A stretch of DNA of 17,095 bases, from the NCBI GenBank assembly GCA_934875675.1, contig CAKXIK010000030.1:15632-32726 (forward strand), given 5' to 3'. Positions 7,830-15,394 of this stretch are shown here, piece by piece (the first letter of the stretch is position 1; every line of letters begins with the position of its first letter). The position numbers and the translations under genes were made by a program. The notes below the pieces were generated by a model that was not told the origin of the DNA, ran no database searches, and saw only the letters and a program-made list of their open reading frames with translations. Source of the stretch: an uncultured bacterium. GTDB taxonomy: Bacteria; Bacillota; Clostridia; Oscillospirales; Acutalibacteraceae.

Positions 7830-9082
7830 GACTGAGGTTTCTTATTTGCTATCTGTTGGCCGCCCCTTTCCTGATATCGGTGGTTGGGTTGCCGCGGGGT
7901 ATTTTGTACCTGGCGGATATTTTGAATGTGGTGCTGTTTGTGTGCTCTGTCAAACGGTTGATTTCGCGCAGAGAATACGCCGTTCGCGTTGTGATGGGTT
8001 TTCTCGCGGTTTTTCTGTTGTACACGCTGGTGGGGTTCCTTGTAAATCGCGGCCCGATTCTGTATTATCTATGGGGATTGCGCAATACATTTCGATTTTT
8101 TCTGTTTTTCCTTTCCTGTCTCTGTTGGATTCGTTTAGAGCAGATTCCGTCAATGCTGCAGGTGCTGGAATGGTTTCTCTTTTTAAATGTCCCGGTTTGC
8201 TGCTGGCAGTTCTGGGTGCAGCGGCTTCCGTTTGATAACATTGCAGGACTTTTTGGCACCGCGAACAACGGCAGCAGCTATATGAATATTTTGCTGATTA
8301 TCGTAACGTCATGGTCACTTCTCCGTTATCTGCACAAGCGAATCCCCTTGTGGCGGTTTGTTCTGGTAGTTGCCGCCGGTGTGACCATCTCAATTCTTTC
8401 AGAATTAAAGGCGTACTATTTTGAACTGTTCATCATCGTGATAGTGGCGCTGGTGATCCAAATGCGCAAGAAAGAGTGGAATCCCCGTTTTTTAAAAACC
8501 GCGGGAATTTGTGCGGCGGGTATGCTGATGATGGCAGTATTTACCGTGGTTTTGCAGCCGGAATACTGGTCCGGATTTTTTTTGCCTGGCGGTGTGTGGG
8601 AGGAGATCACCCGTTTATCCGGTTACTCCGCCAGCGGCGATCTGAACAGACTGACCGCCGTTCCTTATTTATTTAAAAACTTTTTTGACAGCGGACCTTC
8701 CTCACTGCTGGGCTTTGGTTTGGGAAACTGTGACTATTCCGGTTTCGCCTTTTTGACCACCCCGTTTTATGAGGCGTATCAAAGCCTGCATTATGTTTGG
8801 ATTCATATTGCCTTTCTGTTTTTGGAAATTGGCTTTCTCGGAACGGCGTTGTACATAGGGTTCTTTGTCGTCGTTGGCATGACAGCATGGAAAAACCAAA
8901 TGCGATATCGACAGAACTCAGATCGGGCACTGCTTAACCATCTGACCGTCGTGTTGAGCGTGAGTTGCCTCTTTCTCTTGTTTTATGATGTCAGCCTGCG
9001 GATGGAAAGTGCCTATACGGTCTTTTTTTTGCTGGCTATACCCTATATGAAACCAGAGGAAACGAAGGAGGTGGAGGCGTGA
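7745..9082 (+). CDS. O-antigen polymerase/ligase-like membrane protein (Wzy candidate)
   Basis: A 445-residue protein with a basic cytoplasmic N-terminus of about 28 residues, then roughly ten to twelve hydrophobic spans. A larger polar loop comes late (around 'GGVWEEITRLSGYSASGD' to 'FYEAYQSLHYVWIH'), as in Wzy-type polymerases that join lipid-linked repeat units outside the membrane. The segments 'GLFGTANNGSSYMN' before a span and 'LLGFGLGNCDYSG' in the loop resemble motifs seen in Firmicutes polymerases. Wzy proteins share little sequence, so the call rests on topology and on the flippase and transferases in the same operon. GGAGAAG (7732-7738) lies 6 bases before the chosen ATG at 7745; ATGs at 7730 and 7739 are alternatives. 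No start exists past the overlap that would keep the first span. It shares GTGA with the next gene. Confidence 0.8.
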   Translation: MDILDHENRTSGRTRPRLFPRSERHVQIGLRFLICYLLAAPFLISVVGLPRGILYLADILNVVLFVCSVKRLISRREYAVRVVMGFLAVFLLYTLVGFLVNRGPILYYLWGLRNTFRFFLFFLSCLCWIRLEQIPSMLQVLEWFLFLNVPVCCWQFWVQRLPFDNIAGLFGTANNGSSYMNILLIIVTSWSLLRYLHKRIPLWRFVLVVAAGVTISILSELKAYYFELFIIVIVALVIQMRKKEWNPRFLKTAGICAAGMLMMAVFTVVLQPEYWSGFFLPGGVWEEITRLSGYSASGDLNRLTAVPYLFKNFFDSGPSSLLGFGLGNCDYSGFAFLTTPFYEAYQSLHYVWIHIAFLFLEIGFLGTALYIGFFVVVGMTAWKNQMRYRQNSDRALLNHLTVVLSVSCLFLLFYDVSLRMESAYTVFFLLAIPYMKPEETKEVEA

Positions 9083-10908
9083 TCCCGAAAAAAATTCATT
9101 ACTGTTGGTTTTCCGGGCGACCGGTTCCCACAGAATTTCAGCGGTATATCGAGTCCTGGAAAAGGTGCTGCCCCGACTATGAAATTATCCGATGGGATGA
9201 AAGCAACTATGACATCGGAAAAAACGCATATATGGAAAGTGCCTATCGGGAGGCGCGCTGGGGCTTTGTCCCCGACTATGCTCGCTTTGACATTATTTAT
9301 CGCGAAGGCGGCATTTATCTGGACACCGATGTGGAGTTGATTAAACCATTGGACAAGCTGTTAAACAACCGGTGTTACCTGGGCTTTGAGGCTCAGGACA
9401 AGGTCAACGCAGGTCTGGGATTCGGCGCGGAGAAAGGCGATCCTGTTATCCGCGCACTGCGGGATATGTATGAGAATATTTCCTTTTATCAGGAGGATGG
9501 CACCCTAAATCTTACCCCCAGCCCGGAATATGTTTCCGCAAGGCTGAGAAAGCTGGGTATCCGAATGGACGGTCGGCTTCAGCGGCTGGAGCAGCTTACG
9601 GTCTACTCGGTGGATTACTTTGCGGCCAAGGATTATTGTACCGGGCAGCTGCATCTGAGCGATAACACCTATTCCATCCACCACTTCAGCTGTACATGGA
9701 TGACGCGGGAGGAGAAGCTGGCTGAGGAGCGCAGACTTTCCTTTTGCAATCGATTTGGCAACCGGATTGGCAACCGGGTGGACGGCGCATATCGGCGCAT
9801 TCAGCGGGTGCGGGAGACGGCTAAGTGTCACAATCCATATGAGATTAGCCTGCCCGAGCGAGTGCAGGAACATGTTTTTTACTCCGACGCGAAAAACGAA
9901 GACCGTCTGCGCGCTCTGGAAAATTTCCCTGCCCCGCCCCAAAAGGACTCTCACCGGGTTGTACTCCTGACGCCGGCTCTCAGGACAGGAAATCTGGGAG
10001 ATTCGTGGATCGAGCAATCCTGCCTGGCACATTTTCCGCCGGGAGAGACTTTCGTTTCAGGCAAAATTTCAACCCACATTCATCCGTCCCACGCGGAGCA
10101 GGAGCAAATGCGTGAGGCAGGACTGCTGCTGGTGACCGGCTCCAACCTTCTTTCCGGCAATGTGCGACACAGCCAGTGGAAGCTTCCCACTGATTTTACA
10201 ACGCTGTCCGAAATCTGTCTTATGGGCTGCGGCTGGTCAGACTATGGAGAGGCAGATGCTTTCAGCACGCGCTTTTACCGACGATTGCTCCATAACGACA
10301 GGCTTCACTCTGTCCGGGATCGCCACACGGAGAGTCAACTGCAGGCAGTCGGTGTGCAAAATGTCCTGTATACGGGCTGCCCCACAATGTGGGATCTGAC
10401 CGAGTCTCACTGCCGCGATATCCCAACCCGTAAAAGTGACTGCGTAGTTACGGCGCTCACCTGCTATCAGGCGGATCGTCTGCGGGACGGTCAGCAGCTG
10501 CAATTGCTGTTTTCTCTGTACAAAGAGGTCTTTTTCTGGCCGCAAAGCGCGGAAGACACCCGTTACCTGATGACGCTCCTAACCCGCGATGAAAAGGAGG
10601 CGATCTCAATCCTTCCGCGAGACTGGGAGGCATTCGAAATCCTGCTTTGCACCAAGCGACCGGATTATGTGGGAAATCGCCTTCACGCAGGCATCTTTGC
10701 ACTCCGCAACGGCTGCCGAAGCCGCATTATAGCCATTGATAACCGCGCTGCAGAGATAGGCAAAGATACCAACCTACCCATCATTTCTCGAAATGACATT
10801 GCTGAATCCTTGGAAAAGAGCATTTTTGACGAATCACCTCTCTTCCTGCAAATGCCCTGGGAGAACATCCGTCTGTGGATGCAGCAGTTTAAGAAAGGAA
10901 TATCATGA
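9079..10908 (+). CDS. Fusion protein: GT32-type glycosyltransferase plus polysaccharide pyruvyltransferase
   Basis: A 609-residue two-domain protein. Residues 1 to about 235 match the GT32/OCH1-like sugar transferases: 'IPKKIHYCWFSG' at the start, 'WDESNYDI', then 'ARFDIIYREGGIYLDTDVE' with the DxD metal site at D82-D84. Residues about 290-600 match the polysaccharide pyruvyltransferase family (WcaK/CsaB type, PF04230). These show 'TGNLGDSWIE' with GNLGD at 304-308, 'LLVTGSNLL', 'GCGWSDYG', 'SVRDRHTESQL', and the family's 'GNRLHAGIFAL' with RLH at 534-536. Such enzymes transfer pyruvate from phosphoenolpyruvate to a sugar as an acidic ketal. One chain could thus add a hexose and then modify the product. 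The frame is continuous through a charged linker (about 235-290). The start is GTG at 9079, with AAGGAGGT (9065-9072) 6 bases upstream, overlapping the polymerase stop by 4 bases. These two domains are usually separate genes. Confidence 0.88.
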   Translation: MIPKKIHYCWFSGRPVPTEFQRYIESWKRCCPDYEIIRWDESNYDIGKNAYMESAYREARWGFVPDYARFDIIYREGGIYLDTDVELIKPLDKLLNNRCYLGFEAQDKVNAGLGFGAEKGDPVIRALRDMYENISFYQEDGTLNLTPSPEYVSARLRKLGIRMDGRLQRLEQLTVYSVDYFAAKDYCTGQLHLSDNTYSIHHFSCTWMTREEKLAEERRLSFCNRFGNRIGNRVDGAYRRIQRVRETAKCHNPYEISLPERVQEHVFYSDAKNEDRLRALENFPAPPQKDSHRVVLLTPALRTGNLGDSWIEQSCLAHFPPGETFVSGKISTHIHPSHAEQEQMREAGLLLVTGSNLLSGNVRHSQWKLPTDFTTLSEICLMGCGWSDYGEADAFSTRFYRRLLHNDRLHSVRDRHTESQLQAVGVQNVLYTGCPTMWDLTESHCRDIPTRKSDCVVTALTCYQADRLRDGQQLQLLFSLYKEVFFWPQSAEDTRYLMTLLTRDEKEAISILPRDWEAFEILLCTKRPDYVGNRLHAGIFALRNGCRSRIIAIDNRAAEIGKDTNLPIISRNDIAESLEKSIFDESPLFLQMPWENIRLWMQQFKKGIS

Positions 10909-11585
10909 CATATCCGAAGATCGCTATCATCATGCTGACCTATAACGCGCCTGCTTATGTAAAGTTGGCGGTCGAATCACTGGCAGCGCACACACAGGGT
11001 GTGGACTATGAGCTGATCGTGGTGGACAACCACTCCTGCCTGCCCACACGCCTGCTTTTGCGCAGGCTGAAGCGGCAGGGCAAGATTCATACCCTTTTGC
11101 TAAACCGTAAAAATCTTCTGTTTGCCAGGGGCAACAATGCAGGCAGCCGTTTGGCCTCCGATGATGTGACCCATTTTCTGCTCATTAACAGCGATGTGGA
11201 AATTCGCGACGATCGATGGCTAACTTCACTGCTGGCGCGCTGTCCAGAAGGAGGAATTTGTGCCTACGGTTTAGTGCGGGACAAGCCGATTCGGGCAGAC
11301 GGATACTGCATTTTGTTTGACCGTGGGCTCTACGAAAAATACCGGTTGGACGAGCGTTATGAATGGTTTTGGAGTATTACCAAAATTCAGGCGCAGGCGT
11401 TGAAGGATGGCAGACAAGTCGTGGTAGTGGAAGAGCACGAGAATATACTTCACCATTTTGGCGGAAAATCAGGCAACGCTTTCAGAGGTGCGGCCGGAAT
11501 GGATGAGGCTCGTCAAACCATTTGCGAATGGTTTGGCGACCATAACATTACCATACTGGATCGTGTGGGGGGAGACCAAAGTTGA
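10905..11585 (+). CDS. Short GT2 family glycosyltransferase
   Basis: A 226-residue GT-A glycosyltransferase, shorter than the usual 280-320 residues but with the core present. It has 'AIIMLTYNAPAYVKLAVESL', 'IVVDNHSCLPTR', 'NLLFARGNNAGSRLA' and 'FLLINSDVEIRDDRWL', where N-S-D-V takes the place of the classical DxD. Near the C-terminus 'ENILHHFGGKSG' is a typical family ending with a likely catalytic-site histidine. It belongs to the rhamnosyl- and mannosyltransferase-like group of GT2 enzymes; the sugar is unknown. The ATG overlaps the fusion gene's stop (ATGA), with AAAGGAA (10894-10900) as ribosome site. It ends in TGA shared with the TTG start of the flippase gene. Confidence 0.85.
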   Translation: MTYPKIAIIMLTYNAPAYVKLAVESLAAHTQGVDYELIVVDNHSCLPTRLLLRRLKRQGKIHTLLLNRKNLLFARGNNAGSRLASDDVTHFLLINSDVEIRDDRWLTSLLARCPEGGICAYGLVRDKPIRADGYCILFDRGLYEKYRLDERYEWFWSITKIQAQALKDGRQVVVVEEHENILHHFGGKSGNAFRGAAGMDEARQTICEWFGDHNITILDRVGGDQS

Positions 11586-13039
11586 GAACGCATTCCGGAA
11601 AATACAATTTGATGATGGTCTATGTGCTTCAGGCATCCGGATTCCTGTTTCCGCTCATCACCTACCCATACATCACGCGGACACTGGGTTCTGCCAATTT
11701 GGGAACCATCGGATTCGCTTCCTCCGTAAGCAGCTATTTTGCGGCCGTTGCCACGTTTGGAATGTTTTCCTATGCCGTGCGCACCTGCTCCCGTTTGCGG
11801 GGAGATCGTGCCGCGCTTCAACGTACAGCGATGGAACTGCTGACAGCCAATAGCGTTACAACACTACTGGCTGTTATTCTGTTCGCAGGTGCTGTTATGG
11901 CAGTCCCCGGATTCCGTGCCATATGGCCGTATCTGCTGTTGTCCGGTGTTATTTTTGCCACCGATTTCTTGGGTGTAAGCTGGTTTTACACGGCCATGGA
12001 GCAGTTTGATTATATCACCCTCCGCACGATCTCCTTCAAGTGCCTGTCGCTGCTTCTCATCTTTATCCTGATCCGCAACGCTTCGGACAGTCTGCTGTAC
12101 GCGGGCATTTTAGCCTTCTCTGCCGTGGGTACCAATCTTCTGAATTTCCTGTACGCCCGAGAACTGTTGGGCGCGCCTATTCGCCTGACCCGAGGCTTTT
12201 CCTGCCACTATGCCGCCACCGGATGGTTTTTTATCCAGTCTGTCTCCCTCACCATCTTCTCCAACATGGATGTGACCATGATGGGTTTTGTGAGTACGGC
12301 AGAGCAGATCGGAAATTATGAGGCGGCTCTGAAGCTGAAGCTCCTGTTGACTGCGTTGGTCTCCTCTCTGGGGAATGTCTTTTTACCCCGCCTTTCGCGG
12401 CAATACAAGGAACAGAATATGCACGACTACTGGAACACGGCGCACAAATCTCTGCGGTATGCCTGCTTTGTGTCTCTGCCCATTATTGCTCTGCTGTGGA
12501 TCTGCGGAGATGAAATGATTCTGCTGTTTTGCGGTGCGGAGTATGTCTACGCTGGAACGATTCTGAAGCTTCTGGGCGCAGCTATCTTTTTCATTGGGGT
12601 GTCCACCGTGTCCGGCACGCAGCTTCTGCTGTCCATGGGAAAGCAAAAACAGATGCTTCTTTCACTTGCAGTAGGCTGTTTGCTGAATTTTGTGATGAAT
12701 CTGTGGCTGATTCCTCTCTATCAGGGCGCGGGAGCCGCCTTTTCGACCGTCTGTGCGGAGCTTTTTGTGGTGCTGGTTCAGCTTCTCTGCCTGTGGCGGA
12801 TGCAGGTTCGTTTGCCATTGCTTGATGCAGTGAAAAAGCCACTTTGCGGTGTGGGTTTGTCTACGGCGTGTGTACTTCTGCTGCAGCGCTTCACATCGCT
12901 TTCACTGTTTTGGAGTCTGGCGGTAACAGGCCTTGTTTTCGCTGCAGTGTACATCGGGGTATTATGGGTCATCAGAGAGCCAATCTTGTGTGAGATGATG
13001 GAGTTTATACTCCGGAAAGGGAATCATGAAAGAAAATAA
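11582..13039 (+). CDS. Polysaccharide flippase (Wzx-like, MOP superfamily)
   Basis: A 485-residue membrane protein, the normal length for Wzx transporters that flip undecaprenyl-linked repeat units to the outer face. The N-terminal segment 'QASGFLFPLITYPYITRTLG' and the following 'ANLGTIGFASSVSSYFA' are highly typical of the RfbX/Wzx family. About 12-14 hydrophobic spans are seen, including the late pair around 'GVLWVI'. The start is TTG at 11582, overlapping the previous stop as TTGA. GGGGGGAG (11567-11574) lies 7 bases upstream, and the frame has no ATG before residue 11. The polymerase at 7745 and this flippase make the locus Wzx/Wzy-type. The 3' end overlaps the next gene by 14 bases. Confidence 0.93.
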   Translation: MRTHSGKYNLMMVYVLQASGFLFPLITYPYITRTLGSANLGTIGFASSVSSYFAAVATFGMFSYAVRTCSRLRGDRAALQRTAMELLTANSVTTLLAVILFAGAVMAVPGFRAIWPYLLLSGVIFATDFLGVSWFYTAMEQFDYITLRTISFKCLSLLLIFILIRNASDSLLYAGILAFSAVGTNLLNFLYARELLGAPIRLTRGFSCHYAATGWFFIQSVSLTIFSNMDVTMMGFVSTAEQIGNYEAALKLKLLLTALVSSLGNVFLPRLSRQYKEQNMHDYWNTAHKSLRYACFVSLPIIALLWICGDEMILLFCGAEYVYAGTILKLLGAAIFFIGVSTVSGTQLLLSMGKQKQMLLSLAVGCLLNFVMNLWLIPLYQGAGAAFSTVCAELFVVLVQLLCLWRMQVRLPLLDAVKKPLCGVGLSTACVLLLQRFTSLSLFWSLAVTGLVFAAVYIGVLWVIREPILCEMMEFILRKGNHERK

Positions 13040-13952
13040 TCGCGTAGTTGTTATTGTAGTTACCTACAACCGGAAGCGACTGTTGGAGCGCTGTCTCAAC
13101 GCACTGTATGCTCAGACGGTTTCTCCCTTTCTGATATGCGTGGTGGATAACGCCTCCACGGACGGGACCGACCGCTGGATGGCGTCCTATCAAAAGGAAC
13201 ACCCTAAGACGCTTTCTTTTCTGCCCCTGCCGAACAACATCGGTGGAGCAGGCGGATTTTGCCGGGGCTTTCAATGGGCTTTGGAGAAGCCGGACTGGGA
13301 TTGGCTGATGGTTATGGATGATGATGCCGCGCCCGCGCCGGACTACACGGAAAAACTGTTGGCGCAATCCCAGTGTCATCCGGAGGTGAAATGTTTCACC
13401 GGAACGGAGTATGTGGGAGACACCGACAGGATATCCTACGGTAGCAGGCGAATCATAGAAAAGGAGCGTACGGTGCGTACGGTGCTTGTGCCGCCCGAAT
13501 GGTATAACAGGTCGCTTTTTTATGTAGATACTGCCACTTTTGTGGGACTTATGATGCACCGCGGCGTGGTCGAGAAAGCGGGCTGTCCCGACGAGAGCCT
13601 TTTTATTTACTACGATGATACCGATTATTGCCTCCGACTAAGACCATATACCGGAATTCTCCATGTAACGGATGCCTGTATGGTGCATCGGGAAGCCGAT
13701 GAAGCGGATAAGCGGGTCAGCCACACACCTGCATGGCGTCGGTATTACCTGTTTCGAAACGAGTATGTCATTAAAAAACGCTACATTCGCAATTGGTTCA
13801 TACGCTATGGCTGGATTGGAAAGACTTATCTTCGCTCTGTGCTGCAGATTCAGAAATCGGAAGAAGATAAGAAAGAAAATCTGGCACTTGTCACGCGAGC
13901 TACTATGGACGCTCTCCTGAATCGATTGGGAAAATCGGAGTACTTTTCATGA
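13026..13952 (+). CDS. GT2 glycosyltransferase, probable galactofuranosyltransferase
   Basis: A 308-residue GT-A enzyme. The core motifs are 'VVTYNRKRLLERCLNALYAQT' in outline, 'VVDNASTDGTD', 'NNIGGAGGFCRGF' (70-82), the metal-site run 'VMDDDAAPAP' (DDD at 98-100), and 'FIYYDDTDYCLRL' with D197, D198 and D200. The N-[IL]-GGAGGF signature with a W/Y-x-DD-x-[DE]-[YF] motif is shared with bacterial galactofuranosyltransferases such as the mycobacterial GlfT group, although some rhamnosyltransferases also carry it. With glf as the first gene of this operon, a role in adding galactofuranose from UDP-Galf is the best inference. GGAAAGGG (13014-13021) is 4 bases before the ATG. It overlaps the next gene as ATGA. 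Confidence 0.85.
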   Translation: MKENNRVVVIVVTYNRKRLLERCLNALYAQTVSPFLICVVDNASTDGTDRWMASYQKEHPKTLSFLPLPNNIGGAGGFCRGFQWALEKPDWDWLMVMDDDAAPAPDYTEKLLAQSQCHPEVKCFTGTEYVGDTDRISYGSRRIIEKERTVRTVLVPPEWYNRSLFYVDTATFVGLMMHRGVVEKAGCPDESLFIYYDDTDYCLRLRPYTGILHVTDACMVHREADEADKRVSHTPAWRRYYLFRNEYVIKKRYIRNWFIRYGWIGKTYLRSVLQIQKSEEDKKENLALVTRATMDALLNRLGKSEYFS

Positions 13953-15070
13953 AAAACAAATCAAAAATTCTCATCTCTATTCTGGGTTTTTCGGCTGGAG
14001 GAGCGGAGATTCTTCCGATCCGACTGGCTAATTCTCTGCATGATCGGGGCTATACGGTTGGTGTACACTGCACGAAGCCCTCTGCAGACAAATCGGTACG
14101 CAGCCGTCTGCATCCGGGGATCCCGGTCTATACCACCGATCGATTCTGGCGCATGGCGTTGGTGCTGCTGCACGGATATCGGGTGGTGAACTCCCACTGT
14201 ACAGCGTCCCAGCAACTGTTGGTCAGGGTAAAGCGACTGGTTCCATTTCTCCGCTTCCGTCACATTGCCACTTCTCATGGGGGATATGAAGGAATGCCGG
14301 AGGCAGAGGCTTTGGCTCTGCTGAGAAATGTGGACGGAGGCGTGGACGCATGGACCTATGTGGCGGATAATAACCTGCCTCTGTTTCGCCTGGCAGGCGT
14401 CGCGGAGGACAAGCTTCATAAGATCGGCAACGCTATGGAGCCGCCGGAAGACATTCAGCCCAGTTCAATGACTGCCTACGGAATTCCGCAGGATGCGTTT
14501 GTCTTTTCTGTTATTACACGAGCCGTCGCAAAGAAAGGCTGGCCTGCGTGCATTGCAGCGGTACGGGAAGCGCGGCGGATTTCAGGAAAAGACATTCATC
14601 TGCTGTTGGGTGGCAGGGGAGAGATTTATGATCGGCTCCTGCAGGAATCAACCGAGGATTTTGTCCATCTGGTGGGGGAGATCGAGCGGCCCTGTGATGT
14701 TTACGCAGCTTCTCACTGTGGTTTGTTGCTATCGGTGCTGGAGTGCGCGCCGCTGGGCATTATCGAAATGTATTTTGCCGACATTCCTGTTGTGGCTACG
14801 GATACCGGGGATGTGGCGGAGATGCTGCAGTTCGGCGATGAGCAGACAGGTATTCTGGTTTCTCTGACGGCAGATGGGCAAGTTCCCATTCCTGAAGCCG
14901 GGCGGGCTATTGCCGAAATGACACAAAACTACACGCTCTATGCGCGCTGCAAAGCGGCGGCATCCCGAAAAGCATCAACATACCGGATGGATGCCGTGAC
15001 AGACAAGTATCTTTCTGTGTATGATGAGCCTGTAGTGGAGAGAAACGCGAACAAGGAATACAAGAGATGA
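13949..15070 (+). CDS. GT4 family glycosyltransferase
   Basis: A 373-residue GT-B glycosyltransferase. The acceptor domain opens with 'LGFSAGGAEILPIRLANSL', where GGAE (17-20) is a common GT4 N-terminal motif. The middle holds 'FRHIATSHGGYEG'. The donor domain shows 'VITRAVAKKGW', 'LLGGRGEIYDRL', and the E-x7-E pair in 'ECAPLGIIEMYFADIPVVATDTG' outline (glutamates flanking CAPLGII). The sugar donor is unknown. The start at 13949 overlaps the previous stop by four bases (ATGA) and has GGAG at 13937-13940. It is the last gene of the packed run. Its own stop overlaps an ATG at 15067 that opens only an 8-codon frame. Confidence 0.88.
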   Translation: MKNKSKILISILGFSAGGAEILPIRLANSLHDRGYTVGVHCTKPSADKSVRSRLHPGIPVYTTDRFWRMALVLLHGYRVVNSHCTASQQLLVRVKRLVPFLRFRHIATSHGGYEGMPEAEALALLRNVDGGVDAWTYVADNNLPLFRLAGVAEDKLHKIGNAMEPPEDIQPSSMTAYGIPQDAFVFSVITRAVAKKGWPACIAAVREARRISGKDIHLLLGGRGEIYDRLLQESTEDFVHLVGEIERPCDVYAASHCGLLLSVLECAPLGIIEMYFADIPVVATDTGDVAEMLQFGDEQTGILVSLTADGQVPIPEAGRAIAEMTQNYTLYARCKAAASRKASTYRMDAVTDKYLSVYDEPVVERNANKEYKR

Positions 15071-15147
15071 ATGAAAATATAGAAAAGTGGTAAAAAAGTA
15101 CAGCACGCAAAGTGCGATGAGACAGTTTTCGTAGGAGGATCATTGGG

Positions 15148-15192
15148 ATGGACGTCTCCGTCGGGATATGGCAGACGATCCACGGGGGATAA
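15148..15192 (+). CDS. Possible 14-residue leader peptide
   Basis: ATG at 15148 begins a short frame, MDVSVGIWQTIHGG, ending in TAA at 15190-15192. TAGGAGGA (15132-15139) sits 8 bases upstream, a better ribosome site than those of several full genes here. A 4-codon frame (MKRC) follows at 15195-15209 with GGGGG before it. The pair could form an uORF-type control of downstream expression, or be relics of a lost gene, since the frame of the 8-codon ORF at 15067 is the same. No homology is claimed. Confidence 0.25.
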   Translation: MDVSVGIWQTIHGG

Positions 15193-15203
15193 CAATGAAA
15201 CGA

Positions 15204-15212
15204 TGCTAAAAT
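15204..15212 (+). promoter_or_regulatory. Possible extended -10 element
   Basis: TGCTAAAAT fits TGnTATAAT with one mismatch in the hexamer. No clear -35 lies 16-18 bases upstream. If used, it would give the phosphoglycosyl transferase gene its own transcript with a leader of about 175 bases carrying both downstream hairpins. Confidence 0.25.
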
Positions 15213-15293
15213 CACGAGATCGCGGTGAAGAATTATCAAAAGCGCTCCCTAACGCAAATGACACTCCAGGCTGAAGGAGCCTACGGAGATAGG

Positions 15294-15333
15294 ACAGGCA
15301 TACATGGTCACCGTTTATATGCCTGTAGATTTT
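15294..15333 (+). terminator. Hairpin with short T tract, possible attenuator
   Basis: ACAGGCATA (15294-15302) pairs perfectly with TATGCCTGT (15318-15326) around a 15-base loop. AGA and a four-T run (15330-15333) follow. The T tract is short for an efficient intrinsic terminator, but its place about 60 bases before a start codon suits transcription attenuation. The neighbouring hairpin at 15264-15288 could compete in folding. Confidence 0.4.
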
Positions 15334-15394
15334 CAGCAAAAATCAAAAATAACCAGAGTTTATAAACGAATAAGATAGGAAGAACAGTACTCTC

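Larger units (their letters stand above)
15071..15394 (+). other. Structured gap or leader before the phosphoglycosyl transferase gene
   Basis: This 324-base interval breaks an otherwise overlapping operon. It contains an 8-codon frame opened by an ATGA overlap (15067-15093), a GCAC/GTGC hairpin near 15101-15115, two short ORFs with ribosome sites (14 codons at 15148 and 4 codons at 15195), a possible extended -10 at 15204-15212, a CTCC-AGGCT/AGCCT-GGAG hairpin (15264-15288) and a 9-bp hairpin (15294-15326). I compared it by memory with common riboswitch cores (c-di-GMP, c-di-AMP, T-box, cobalamin, SAM) and found no match. It may be an attenuation leader, or the scar of a lost gene. Confidence 0.45.

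Noticed and set aside
13467..13486. Tandem 9-base repeat GTACGGTGC in the GT2 gene at 13026
   Set aside because: It is only two copies, in frame (coding R-T-V twice), and is ordinary within a coding sequence.
15071..15394. Known riboswitch or T-box in the gap before the phosphoglycosyl transferase gene
   Set aside because: I looked for the conserved cores of c-di-GMP, c-di-AMP, cobalamin, SAM, THF, ZTP and T-box elements and saw none; only generic hairpins can be supported.
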